Shown: in pieces, positions 40,073 to 48,870 of the stretch | How positions within the stretch are numbered: the stretch's first letter is position 1 | How the letters are laid out: each line of letters starts with the position of its first letter | Source of the DNA: Acidaminococcus fermentans_A | GTDB lineage: Bacteria; Bacillota; Negativicutes; Acidaminococcales; Acidaminococcaceae | Direction of reading: 5' to 3' | NCBI RefSeq assembly: GCF_052216985.1 | Contig: NZ_JBQOUY010000015.1 | Location: 1-61,544 of the forward strand | Length of the DNA: 61,544 nucleotides | Notes under the pieces: generated by a model | Database searches by the model: none | What the model was told of the DNA's origin: nothing | What the model saw: the letters and a program-made list of their open reading frames with translations, nothing else | Translations under genes and position numbers: made by a program

Positions 40073-41086
40073 TTACAGGGTAAAGGATTCATGGAGTTCG
40101 ATCCGGGCTTCACTTTCAATATGGACCGGTTCCCGGCTGCCGGTGGCAATCTGGGCCATCAGGATGCCCACTGCCTGGCGGATGATGTCATCGCCGGGCA
40201 TAGCCACTGTGCTGACGGAAGGAATCAGGTAGCGGGTATTCTGTGGATTCTGGGTGGCAAAACTCAGCAGTTCCATATCTTCCGGGACCCGGAATCCGTA
40301 TCGGTGGAGGGTATAAAGAACGCCGGAAACCATTCCATCGCTTTCGCACAGGATCATCCGGGGCTTGTCCTTACAGGCGCAGAGATTTTCTGCCGCAGAG
40401 GCACCGCCTTCCGGGGTGTTGGTTCCGTTGAAGATCCAGGCTTCCGGGACCTGGATCCCGAACTGGCGGCAGACGAAGAGAAACGCTTCCGTTCTCCGTG
40501 ATGTGGCCATATAGCGGGTTCCGTTGCGGATGAGGGCCACCTGCTTGTACCCTTTCTGCCGGATCAGACTGGCGGCCTGGAGGGCAATTTTGTTGCTATC
40601 ACAGCCGGAGGTGCTGTATTTGTTGCTTTCCCGGTTGATCAGGACCAGGGGTAGCTGGAGATCCAGGCTTTCCAGGTATCGGATATCCTTTTCACTGGCG
40701 GCACCGATGATGGCCCCGGTGTAATTGTTCTTGATCAGCTCGGAACAGGCATCGGAGATCCGGTCGTTGATATAGGGGTGGAGCAGCAGCTCACAGTCCT
40801 TTTTCTTTTCTTTCAGGGCTTTTTGGATCAGGGACAGGAAATAGCCCATCAGGGTGAAACGGTAATCCAAAGGCCAGAAGAAGGCAATGACCGGTTTGTG
40901 TTCGTTTTTGTCATGGAGCCGGCGGGCATTGAGATTGGGCTGATAGCCCAGATCCCGCATGGCGGTACGGATCCGTTGGATGGTGCTTTCCGGGATCCGG
41001 TGTTCCGGTCCTCGGCCGTTCATGACCAGGGAAACCGTGGTGGGAGAAACTTTGGCCGCAGCGGCCACATCTTTTATGGTTGGCAT
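40073..41086 (-). CDS. LacI-family transcriptional regulator
   Basis: Repressor-type protein of 337 residues: N-terminal LacI helix-turn-helix with hinge (TIKDVAAAAKVSPTTVSLVMNGRGPEHRIPESTIQRIRTAMRDLGYQPNLNARRL) and a periplasmic-binding-protein-like effector domain (VIAFFWPLDYRF, GAIIGAAS, LVLINRES, LCESDGMVSGVLYTLHRYGFRVPEDMELLSFA). It lies between the OadA-like unit and the PFOR unit; both have CG-centred TAAAACGTTTTA-like palindromes at their promoters. The effector may be the transported acid or its breakdown product. The 291-bp gap to the PFOR gene is AT-rich and contains further GTAAA/TTTAC motifs (41110-41170). Confidence 0.9.
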   Translation of the reverse strand: MPTIKDVAAAAKVSPTTVSLVMNGRGPEHRIPESTIQRIRTAMRDLGYQPNLNARRLHDKNEHKPVIAFFWPLDYRFTLMGYFLSLIQKALKEKKKDCELLLHPYINDRISDACSELIKNNYTGAIIGAASEKDIRYLESLDLQLPLVLINRESNKYSTSGCDSNKIALQAASLIRQKGYKQVALIRNGTRYMATSRRTEAFLFVCRQFGIQVPEAWIFNGTNTPEGGASAAENLCACKDKPRMILCESDGMVSGVLYTLHRYGFRVPEDMELLSFATQNPQNTRYLIPSVSTVAMPGDDIIRQAVGILMAQIATGSREPVHIESEARIELHESFTL

Positions 41087-41273
41087 GGAAACGCTCCTTT
41101 GTTCAGAACAAACCTTTTAGTAAATTATAGTAAACATCACTAAAAATAGCAAGGATTAGTAAATTTAGTAAAACAAAAGCAGAGAAAGAATCCAGAGATA
41201 AATGGAAAAAAATCAGGTAATAATCGGGGATAATACCAGTAATTGAATAAACAAAAAATACAGTTAAAGGGAA

Positions 41274-41323
41274 TTGACACAGCTAAAACGATTTACTATA
41301 ATACAGATGAGTAAAACGTTTTA
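41274..41323 (+). promoter_or_regulatory. Consensus promoter with two LacI boxes upstream of PFOR
   Basis: TTGACA (41274-41279), 17-bp spacer, TATAAT (41297-41302) is a perfect consensus promoter. TAAAACGATTTA (41284-41295) lies in the spacer and the perfect palindrome TAAAACGTTTTA (41312-41323) just past the start site, an ideal layout for repression by the neighbouring LacI protein. Confidence 0.78.
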
Positions 41324-41377
41324 GCTATTCTGGTCACGCGTAATCTGAGAAACAAGCATCAGAAAGGGAGAATTCAA

Positions 41378-44300
41378 ATGGCACACAAAAAAACCATAGA
41401 CGGGAATGAAGCTGCGGCATACGCCTCCTATGCGTTTACGGAGGTTGCAGCCATTTACCCCATCACGCCGTCCAGCCCCATGGCAGACCATGTGGATACC
41501 TGGGCTGCCAACGGAATGAAGAATATTTTCGGTCAGCCGGTGAAACTGGTGGAAATGCAGAGTGAAGCCGGTGCGGTGGCTTCCATGCATGGTGCTTTGG
41601 ATGCCGGCAGCCTGGCTACCAGCTACACGGCCAGCCAGGGCATGATGCTCATGATCCCCACCATGTACCGGATTGCCGGAGAACTGAAGCCGGCCGTCAT
41701 CCATGCCGCTTCCCGGAATGTGGCAACCAACAACATTTCCATTTTCGCTGAACATTCCGACGTCATGGCCTGCCGGCAGACCGGCTTCGCTCTCCTGGCA
41801 TCCTCCAGTGTGCAGGAATGCATGGATCTGGGTGCAGTGGCGCATCTGTCAGCCATCAAGGGTCATGTTCCTTTCCTGCACTTCTTTGATGGGTTCCGGA
41901 CTAGCCATGAAATCCAGAAAATCGATGTGCTGGACTTCAAGGATCTGGCTAAGCTGGTGGACCGGACGGAACTGGAAAAATTCCGGAAACGCAGCCTGAA
42001 CCCGGAACGTCCTCTGCTGCGGACGGCCGGCCTGAACGCGGATACCTATTTCCAGTGCCGGGAAGCCATGAACCCCTATTATGATGCACTGCCCGCCATT
42101 GTGGAAGAATACATGGGGAAAATCAGTGCCCTGACCGGGAAAGAATATCACTGCGTCAACTACTACGGAGATCCGGAAGCGGAACTGGTCCTTGTGGGGA
42201 TGGGCAGCGTGGCGGAAACCGCTGCGGAAACCATTGACTACCTGCGGAAACAGGGCAAGAAAGTGGGATATTTGAATGTCCATCTGTACCGGCCTTTCCC
42301 GGTGCAGTATCTGCTCCAGGCTCTGCCTGCCACGGTGAAAGCCGTAACGGTGCTGGACCGGACCAAGGAACCGGGGGCCACCGGAGAACCTCTGTATGAA
42401 GATGTCTGCTCCGTGCTGAAGGAATTCCGCAGTGACCTGCCGGTCTATGCCTGCCGTTTTGGCCTGGCCTGCAAAGATACCACGCCGGCCCAGATTGTGG
42501 CCATGTATGAAAATATGGAAAAAACGGAACCGGCCAACCATTACACCATCGGCATCAATGATGATGTAACCCATCGATCCCTGGCCGTGGGGAAAGAAAT
42601 CAACATCATCCCTGCCAGCACCTACAGCTGTAAATTCTGGGGCCTGGGTTCTGACGGGACCGTAGGGGCCAACAAGAACACCATTAAAATCATCGGGGAC
42701 CATACGGACAAATATGTCCAGGCCTATTTCGAATATGACGGGAAAAAATCCGGCGGGGTCACCAAGAGCCATCTCCGGTTCGGCGATACTCCCATCCGCA
42801 GCAGCTACCTGGTGCGTCATGCGGATTTTGTGGCCTGCCACAACAAAGCCTATGTCCAGACCTATGATCTGATCAGTGACCTGAAACCGGAAGGCAGCTT
42901 TCTGCTGGCCTGTGACTGGAAAACGGTGGAGGAATTGGAGGCCCATCTGCCGGCTGCCATGCGCCGTGCCATTGCCCAAAAACACATCCGTTTCTACGTG
43001 ATCGATTCCGTATCCATTGCGGCAGAACTGGGGCTGGGCAACAGGACCAATACCATTCTCCAGGCAGCTTTCTTCCACATCACCGGGATCATCCCCGATG
43101 ACAAAGCAGTCCAGTATATGAAAGAAGCCGCTCTGAAGAGCTACGGCCGCAAGGGTGAAAAAGTGGTCAACATGAACTATGCGGCGGTTGACCGAGGCAT
43201 CAAGGGTGCCGTGAAAGTGGATTATCCGGCTTCCTGGGCCGATCTGCCGGAAGAAAAAGTCCAGCCGGCCAGAAATGTTCCGGAATTCATTACGAAGATC
43301 CTGGAACCGGTGAACACCATGCATGGGGACGAACTGCCGGTCAGCGCTTTCCGCGACTGGAACGACGGGACCTGGCCCCAGGCTACTTCCAAATACGAAA
43401 AACGGGGCGTGGCAGTGAAAGTCCCCGCCTGGGATGCGGCCAAATGCATCCAGTGCAACCAGTGCTCCTATGTCTGCCCCCATGCAGCCATCCGTCCCTT
43501 CCTGCTGACGCCGGAAGAGGTGGCCAAGGCTCCGGAAACCATGGCGGCGGCCGATACCAAACCCAAGGCCAGTGCCCTGAAATTCCGGATGCAGGTAGCC
43601 GTGCTGGACTGCCAGGGCTGCGGCAGCTGCGTCAGTGTCTGCCCGGTGAAAGCCATTGCCATGGAACCCCTGGACAGCCAGAGAAAAGAAGAAGCCAACT
43701 GGGAATACCTGGACAGCCTGCCGGAAGTCCGGAATCCTTATGGGGTACAGAATGTGAAGAACAGCCAGTTCAACCAGCCGCTGCTGGAATTCAGCGGTGC
43801 CTGCGCCGGCTGCGGGGAAACGCCCTATGCCAAACTGGTAACCCAGCTCTACGGGGATCATATGTATATTGCTACGGCCACCGGCTGCAGCCAGGTATGG
43901 GCCACCAGCTTCCCCAGCTTCCCTTACTGCAAGAACAAGAAAGGGTTTGGACCGGCTCTGGGCGGTTCCCTGTTTGAAAACAACGCGGAATTCGGCATGG
44001 GCATCAGCCTTTCCGTGGAACAGCAGCGGAAAGCCCTGTACAGCAAGGCGGAAGAACTGCTGGCAGCCCTGCCGGCGGACAGCGGACTGGCGGAGGCTGC
44101 CAGAGCCTGGATGGACAGTTTCGATGATGAAAAGACGAGCGGGACGGCCAGCGATGCCTTTAAAAAGGCGTTGGCACAGGCCCAAGTTCCGGCTCAGGCT
44201 CAGGAAGCCCTGGGTTATATCCGATCCAATGCAGAACACCTGCGGAAAAAATCCATCTGGATCTTTGGCGGTGACGGCTGGGCCTATGATATCGGCTACG

Positions 44301-44908
44301 ACGGCCTGGATCATGTGATTTCCACCGGAGCCAATGTGAACATGATGATCTTCGATACAGAAGTCTATTCCAATACCGGCGGACAGGCTTCTAAATCCAG
44401 TCCCCGGTCTGCTGTGGCCCAGTTTGCGGCCGCTGGGAAGCGGACCAAGAAAAAGGACCTGGGCATGATGGCCATGAGCTATCGGGATGTCTATGTGGCC
44501 CAGGTGGCCATGGGAGCCAATCCTGGCCAGCTGCTGAAAGCTGTCCAGGAAGCGGAAAGTTATCCTGGCCCTTCTGTGATCATCTGCTATTCCCCCTGCA
44601 TCAACCATGGCCTGCGCTGCGGCATGGGAAATGTGATGGCGGAGATGAAGAAAGCTGTAGAATGCGGCTACTGGCAGCTGTACCGGTATGATCCCCGTCG
44701 GATCGAGGAAGGGAAGAATCCTTTCCAGTTGGACAGCAAGGAACCTACCGGCGATTATCAGGCTTTTCTCCAAGGAGAAGTGCGGTATTCCAGCCTGGCT
44801 CGGAAGTTCCCGGAAATTGCGCCGACGCTCTATGCCAAGAGTGAACAGGATGCTCGGGAACGGTTTGCCTGCTACAAAGAACTGGCGGCAATGAAAGAAA
44901 ATCAATAA
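41378..44908 (+). CDS. nifJ: Pyruvate:ferredoxin (flavodoxin) oxidoreductase
   Basis: Single-chain PFOR of 1176 residues, the usual length. Domain order: N-terminal pyrimidine-binding domain (GNEAAAYASYAFTEVAAIYPITPSSPMADHVDTW), CoA-binding and gamma regions, two [4Fe-4S] motifs (CIQCNQCSYVCPHAA; CQGCGSCVSVCPVKA), and a TPP domain with CAGCGETPYAKL, ATGCSQVW, GDGWAYDIGYDGLDHVISTGANVNMMIFDTEVYSNTGGQ. It oxidises pyruvate (or another 2-oxoacid) to acyl-CoA, CO2 and reduced ferredoxin. First gene of a LacI-controlled unit with acid-transport and Ptb/Buk genes. GGGAG precedes the ATG. Confidence 0.95.
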   Translation: MAHKKTIDGNEAAAYASYAFTEVAAIYPITPSSPMADHVDTWAANGMKNIFGQPVKLVEMQSEAGAVASMHGALDAGSLATSYTASQGMMLMIPTMYRIAGELKPAVIHAASRNVATNNISIFAEHSDVMACRQTGFALLASSSVQECMDLGAVAHLSAIKGHVPFLHFFDGFRTSHEIQKIDVLDFKDLAKLVDRTELEKFRKRSLNPERPLLRTAGLNADTYFQCREAMNPYYDALPAIVEEYMGKISALTGKEYHCVNYYGDPEAELVLVGMGSVAETAAETIDYLRKQGKKVGYLNVHLYRPFPVQYLLQALPATVKAVTVLDRTKEPGATGEPLYEDVCSVLKEFRSDLPVYACRFGLACKDTTPAQIVAMYENMEKTEPANHYTIGINDDVTHRSLAVGKEINIIPASTYSCKFWGLGSDGTVGANKNTIKIIGDHTDKYVQAYFEYDGKKSGGVTKSHLRFGDTPIRSSYLVRHADFVACHNKAYVQTYDLISDLKPEGSFLLACDWKTVEELEAHLPAAMRRAIAQKHIRFYVIDSVSIAAELGLGNRTNTILQAAFFHITGIIPDDKAVQYMKEAALKSYGRKGEKVVNMNYAAVDRGIKGAVKVDYPASWADLPEEKVQPARNVPEFITKILEPVNTMHGDELPVSAFRDWNDGTWPQATSKYEKRGVAVKVPAWDAAKCIQCNQCSYVCPHAAIRPFLLTPEEVAKAPETMAAADTKPKASALKFRMQVAVLDCQGCGSCVSVCPVKAIAMEPLDSQRKEEANWEYLDSLPEVRNPYGVQNVKNSQFNQPLLEFSGACAGCGETPYAKLVTQLYGDHMYIATATGCSQVWATSFPSFPYCKNKKGFGPALGGSLFENNAEFGMGISLSVEQQRKALYSKAEELLAALPADSGLAEAARAWMDSFDDEKTSGTASDAFKKALAQAQVPAQAQEALGYIRSNAEHLRKKSIWIFGGDGWAYDIGYDGLDHVISTGANVNMMIFDTEVYSNTGGQASKSSPRSAVAQFAAAGKRTKKKDLGMMAMSYRDVYVAQVAMGANPGQLLKAVQEAESYPGPSVIICYSPCINHGLRCGMGNVMAEMKKAVECGYWQLYRYDPRRIEEGKNPFQLDSKEPTGDYQAFLQGEVRYSSLARKFPEIAPTLYAKSEQDARERFACYKELAAMKENQ

Positions 44909-44941
44909 CAGACAGCATCAGAAATGGAACAACAGGCTGAA

Positions 44942-44972
44942 TTCCTCTGCTTCCTGGGAAGAAGCAGAGGAA
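44942..44972 (+). other. Hairpin between nifJ and the aconitase-like gene
   Basis: TTCCTCTGCTTC/GAAGCAGAGGAA, 12 bp, loop 7 nt, without a T-tract. It may stabilise or process the mRNA and uncouple nifJ from the downstream genes. Confidence 0.45.
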
Positions 44973-45002
44973 AGCAGTCTGATAAAAAGGAGACGGTAAA
45001 AA

Positions 45003-46121
45003 ATGGCAACTCCCTTGATTGAAAGAATATTGGATGCTCCTGCAGGGACTGTGGTTTCCTTCCAGCCGGACTGGCTGCTGGTGACCAATGGCGTGGCCCA
45101 TCAAGCGGTATTGGAAGCACAAAACGTGGCACAGCCAGCCAAGGTCCAGCTTTATTTTGACCACAATGTCCCGACTGGAGATCCGGAAGCGTCCCATGTG
45201 TTCGACATCCTCCGAGATTTTGCTAAAAAATATGGGATTGCTTTCCATCAGGCGCTGGGAAGTGCGTATGAATGCCTGCTTCATATCGTCCAGCCGGGAC
45301 AGATCTTGGTGGGCGGCGGCTCTCATGCTTCTATTCTGGGGGCAGCAGGGGCCTTGGGCATCGATGTAAGCCCCTTGGAACTGGCAAGAGTCCTGGAAAG
45401 CGGAAACTATCAGGTGGTGGTGCCAGAGACCTTGACAGTCAAGATCCAGGGAATCCTGCCGGAAGGAATCAGCAGCATGGATGCAGCACTACAGTTTTTG
45501 ACTGAAAATAAAGACATTTCAGGAAAGATGCTCCAGATCATCGCTCCCCAGTGGAATCTCCATCAGAAAAGCGTATTCTGCAGCATGGTCTGCGGAACCG
45601 GCGCTTTTTCAGCAATTTGTACAGATGCCGGGACGCCTGATCGGGTCCTGAAACTGGACGGCTGCAGAACCATGGCCGTAGGCCCCTGCGGCCGCCGGGA
45701 AAATCAAAAGACGGCGCCCATCTTCCCAGTTTCCCAACTGCGGGGCAGGTCGGTGGAAGCCGGCCAGATCGGCGGGTATACAGGCGGGACCATCGAGGAC
45801 CTGCGGCGGGCTGACCGTCTGATCCAGGGAAAGCAACTGGCCAAAGGCTTCCGGCTGAGCGTTTGCCCGGCCACCAGTGCAGATTACATCAAGGCCATGG
45901 AGGAAGGAATCATCGAACACTTCATCGATTATGGGGCACAGATCCAGGCAGCAGGGGACCGCAGTGAAGTACGGCAGGGAGCCGGCGTCATCGGCAGGGG
46001 AGAAACTCTGGTGACTACGGGGCTCTATACTTATGCCGGCTGTATGGGGGTGCCGGACTCCTCCGTGTATACGGCTTCTGTGGAAACGGTGATCCGGGCA
46101 TCCTGGACCAAAAGTTTATAA
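45003..46121 (+). CDS. Aconitase-superfamily protein without Fe-S ligands
   Basis: 372-residue protein that follows the LeuC/aconitase large-subunit order but is shorter and lacks the active-site features. Matches: LYFDHNVPTGDPEASHVFDILRDFAKKYGIAFHQ, PGQILVGGGSHASILGAAGALGI, VVVPETLTVKIQGILPEG, GGTIEDLRRADRLIQGK, LSVCPATSADYIKAMEEGIIEHFIDYGA. Missing: the substrate loop VGxDSHT reads VGGGSHAS; the first cluster Cys (GSCTN) is Tyr259 (GGYTG); the CGxC pair near the C-terminus is gone. It should bind no [4Fe-4S] cluster. It lies 16 bp before a complete fused dehydratase, suggesting a partner, regulatory or new catalytic role. Confidence 0.75.
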   Translation: MATPLIERILDAPAGTVVSFQPDWLLVTNGVAHQAVLEAQNVAQPAKVQLYFDHNVPTGDPEASHVFDILRDFAKKYGIAFHQALGSAYECLLHIVQPGQILVGGGSHASILGAAGALGIDVSPLELARVLESGNYQVVVPETLTVKIQGILPEGISSMDAALQFLTENKDISGKMLQIIAPQWNLHQKSVFCSMVCGTGAFSAICTDAGTPDRVLKLDGCRTMAVGPCGRRENQKTAPIFPVSQLRGRSVEAGQIGGYTGGTIEDLRRADRLIQGKQLAKGFRLSVCPATSADYIKAMEEGIIEHFIDYGAQIQAAGDRSEVRQGAGVIGRGETLVTTGLYTYAGCMGVPDSSVYTASVETVIRASWTKSL

Positions 46122-46137
46122 AAGGGGAGAAGCAATT

Positions 46138-47934
46138 ATGGAGAAAGTTTTCAGCGGAAGGATCTGGACCTTTGGCAATGATATCGATACGGATACCATC
46201 ATCCCCGGCAAGCGAGGCACCATTCCCACCATCGAAGAAATGAAAAAATATGCTTTTGAGCTGCTGAAACCGGAATTTGGGTCTACGGTACGGCCAGGGG
46301 ATATCCTGGTGGCCGGCAGCAATTTCGGCTGCGGGTCTTCCCGGGAGCAGGCAGCTACGGTCCTCAGCCACAACGGGGTCCGGTGCATCATCGCCAAAAG
46401 CTTTGCCCGGATTTTCTTCCGGAATGCCTTCAACAGCGGGATCATCCTGCTGACCTGCGACGGGATCCAGGATGTGGTCAAAGGCGGGGACATTGTTACC
46501 GTTGACCTGGAACAGCACAAGGTCAGCGCCAACGGAAAAGAATTTTCGGTGGGCGCCATTCCTCAGAATCTTTTCGATATTGTGGCTCACGGCGGTCTGA
46601 TTGCCGATACCAAACGGAAGCTGGCAGAAGGATTCAAACCGCAGCCCCATCAGGAACTGGACGAACAGGAACGGCGCAGAAAGGGATTCACCCTGGCGGA
46701 AAAGATCCTGCGGAAAAACGCAGGGGTAAAACAGGTGAAACCTGGGGATATTGTGATTTCCCATCCGGATATGTTTATGGTCCACGATATCTACACCCCC
46801 TATCTGCTGGATACTCTGCATCAGATCGGGGCCAGGAAGATTGCGGACCCCGACCGGGTGACCATTGTGTTCGACCATTGCATGCCTACGTCGGTAGCGA
46901 AAAATGACTCGGCTCATTATGATGCAGGACTGGAACTAGCCAAAGAGTACGGAATCGAAAAACTCCACATCGGGGAAGGAATCTGCCACAGCCTGATGCA
47001 TGAAAAAAAGTATGCCAGACCGGGCTGCGTGGCCACAGCAACGGACAGTCATACCACCACCTACGGAGGAGCCGGGTGTTTCTGCAGCGGCATCGGGACG
47101 GCGGAAATGGCGGCGGCCCTGATTACCGGGGAACTGTGGTTTAAGATCCCGGAAGCCATCAAAATCGTCCTGAACGGTCATCTGCCCAAAGGGGTTTTGT
47201 CCAAGGATGTAATCTTAAAAATCCTGGGCGATATCAAGGCGGATGGAGGACAATACAAGAGCCTGGAATTTACCGGTCCGGCCGCTCATGAAATGAGCAT
47301 GGATGCCAGGTTCACTGTGGCCAACATGGCCTTGGAAGCAGGAGCCAAATGCGGTCTTTTTGAGGCAGATCAGAAAACGGCCGATTACTATGGCGTCCCC
47401 CTTTCGGAAATCGATTGGGTGACCATGGACGAAGAGGCCCAATACGAAAAAGTCCTGACCTATGATGTGAATGAATTGGAACCCCAGCTGTCCTGTCCTC
47501 AAGGAGTGGATAATGTCCATCCTATCCGGGAGGTGGAAGGGACTCCCATGGATGAAGTTTATCTGGGCAGCTGTACCAACGGGAGCATCGAGGACCTGGC
47601 CATTGCTGCAGAAATCCTGAAGGGAAAACACGTGCCGGAAACCATGCGGTTTATTGTGGTCCCTGCCACCAATGCGGTCTTTAAGGAAGCCATCCGGCGG
47701 GGCTATATCCGGACCTTCATCGAAGCAGGGGCTGTCATCTGCCATCCTTGCTGCGGGCTGTGCTGCGGCATGCCCTATGGGCTGATGTATGACGATGAAC
47801 GGATCTTGTCCACGGCCAACCGGAACTTCATCGGACGCCAGGGGACCAAGAAGACCCTCAGCTATCTGTGCAGTCCGGCAGTGGCAGCGGCTACGGCCCT
47901 TACCGGCGTGGTCACGGATCCCCGGAAACTCTGA
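46138..47934 (+). CDS. Fused LeuD-LeuC type dehydratase (small subunit first)
   Basis: 598-residue fusion: residues about 1-165 are the swivel/small subunit (FGNDIDTDTIIPGKR, AGSNFGCGSSREQA, SFARIFFRNAFNSG), residues about 180-598 the catalytic large subunit (VFDHCMPTSVAKND, ATDSHTTTYGGAGCFCSGIG). Fe-S ligands are Cys479 in GSCTNGS and Cys539/Cys542 in PCCGLCCG. In classical LeuCD the subunits are separate; in aconitases they are fused in the opposite order. Likely reaction: reversible hydration/dehydration of a 2-hydroxy acid such as citrate, citramalate or dimethylmalate. It sits between the aconitase-like gene and ptb, with a 2HCT transporter two genes on. Confidence 0.87.
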   Translation: MEKVFSGRIWTFGNDIDTDTIIPGKRGTIPTIEEMKKYAFELLKPEFGSTVRPGDILVAGSNFGCGSSREQAATVLSHNGVRCIIAKSFARIFFRNAFNSGIILLTCDGIQDVVKGGDIVTVDLEQHKVSANGKEFSVGAIPQNLFDIVAHGGLIADTKRKLAEGFKPQPHQELDEQERRRKGFTLAEKILRKNAGVKQVKPGDIVISHPDMFMVHDIYTPYLLDTLHQIGARKIADPDRVTIVFDHCMPTSVAKNDSAHYDAGLELAKEYGIEKLHIGEGICHSLMHEKKYARPGCVATATDSHTTTYGGAGCFCSGIGTAEMAAALITGELWFKIPEAIKIVLNGHLPKGVLSKDVILKILGDIKADGGQYKSLEFTGPAAHEMSMDARFTVANMALEAGAKCGLFEADQKTADYYGVPLSEIDWVTMDEEAQYEKVLTYDVNELEPQLSCPQGVDNVHPIREVEGTPMDEVYLGSCTNGSIEDLAIAAEILKGKHVPETMRFIVVPATNAVFKEAIRRGYIRTFIEAGAVICHPCCGLCCGMPYGLMYDDERILSTANRNFIGRQGTKKTLSYLCSPAVAAATALTGVVTDPRKL

Positions 47935-47954
47935 AAAGGAAGTGTCACGCAGTC

Positions 47955-48851
47955 ATGCTGAAAAATTTTGAACAGATGAAAGAAATGCTCCGGCAGCAGC
48001 CGGGAAAACGGCGGGTGGCCGTAGCTGTGGCCCAGGATGAACATACCCTTCAGGCTGTGAGCCAGGCTGCCCGGGATGGGCTGGTCCGCCCGGTACTGAT
48101 CGGGAAAGAAATGGAAATCCGAGCTATCCTGGAAAAAATCGGATGTCCGGAACTGGAAGTGGACATCATCAATCTGGAAGATCCGGTGGAGTGCATCCAG
48201 AAGGCCGCCGACCTAGCCCGGGAAGGGCAGGTGGACTGCATCATGAAAGGCAAATGCCAGACCGGGACGTTGATGAAGGTCCTGGTGAACAAGGATACGG
48301 GAATCCGCACCGGGGACATCATGAGCCTGGTGGGGTTCTTTGAAAGTCCCTATTATCACAAGGTGTTCGCCATTACTGATCCGGCCCTTCTGACCTATCC
48401 GGATCTGGAGCAGAAAAAAGCGGAAATCCGCAATGCCGTGGGAGCCTTCCATGCGCTGGGAGAGAACAGTCCCAAAGTGGCCATGATCGCAGCAGTGGAA
48501 AAAGTCAATCCCAAGATGCCGGAAACGGTGGAAGCGGATGCCATCAAAAAGGAAGGGATTCCCGGCTGCGTACTGGAAGGCCCCATCAGCCTGGACCTGG
48601 CCATGGACCCGGAAGCGGCCCGGATCAAAGGTTATGAAAGTCCAGTGGCAGGGGATGCGGATCTGCTGGTGCTGCCGGATATCGTGGCCGCCAATGCGGT
48701 GGCCAAGACCATCACGGTCATTGGAGGCGGCCGGACCGGCGGAGTGGTCCTGGGTGCAAAAGTTCCAGTGCTCTTGGTTTCCCGGGCCGCTTCTGCTGAT
48801 GATAAATACATGTCCATTGTAGTGGCTGCCCTGATCGGCCACGGCTGTTAA
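47955..48851 (+). CDS. ptb: Phosphate butyryltransferase
   Basis: Cytoplasmic enzyme of 298 residues of the phosphotransacetylase/phosphotransbutyrylase family (VAVAQDEHTLQAVSQAARDGLVRPVLIGKE, IMKGKCQTGTLMKVLVNKDTGIRTGDIMSLVGFFES, VLEGPISLDLAMDPEAARIKG, LLVLPDIVAANAVAKT). It converts acyl-CoA and phosphate to acyl phosphate and CoA. With Buk encoded two genes on, it makes ATP from butyryl-CoA or a similar short acyl-CoA. The start at 47955 is in good context; a longer reading to 47868 runs inside the upstream gene. Confidence 0.9.
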   Translation: MLKNFEQMKEMLRQQPGKRRVAVAVAQDEHTLQAVSQAARDGLVRPVLIGKEMEIRAILEKIGCPELEVDIINLEDPVECIQKAADLAREGQVDCIMKGKCQTGTLMKVLVNKDTGIRTGDIMSLVGFFESPYYHKVFAITDPALLTYPDLEQKKAEIRNAVGAFHALGENSPKVAMIAAVEKVNPKMPETVEADAIKKEGIPGCVLEGPISLDLAMDPEAARIKGYESPVAGDADLLVLPDIVAANAVAKTITVIGGGRTGGVVLGAKVPVLLVSRAASADDKYMSIVVAALIGHGC

Positions 48852-48870
48852 AAGACAAGGGGAATTTTAT

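Noticed and set aside
41849..44905. Open frame of about 1018 codons on the strand opposite nifJ
   Set aside because: It is a shadow of the PFOR gene caused by codon bias; its sequence has no domain motif and the + strand gives an unambiguous 1176-residue PFOR.
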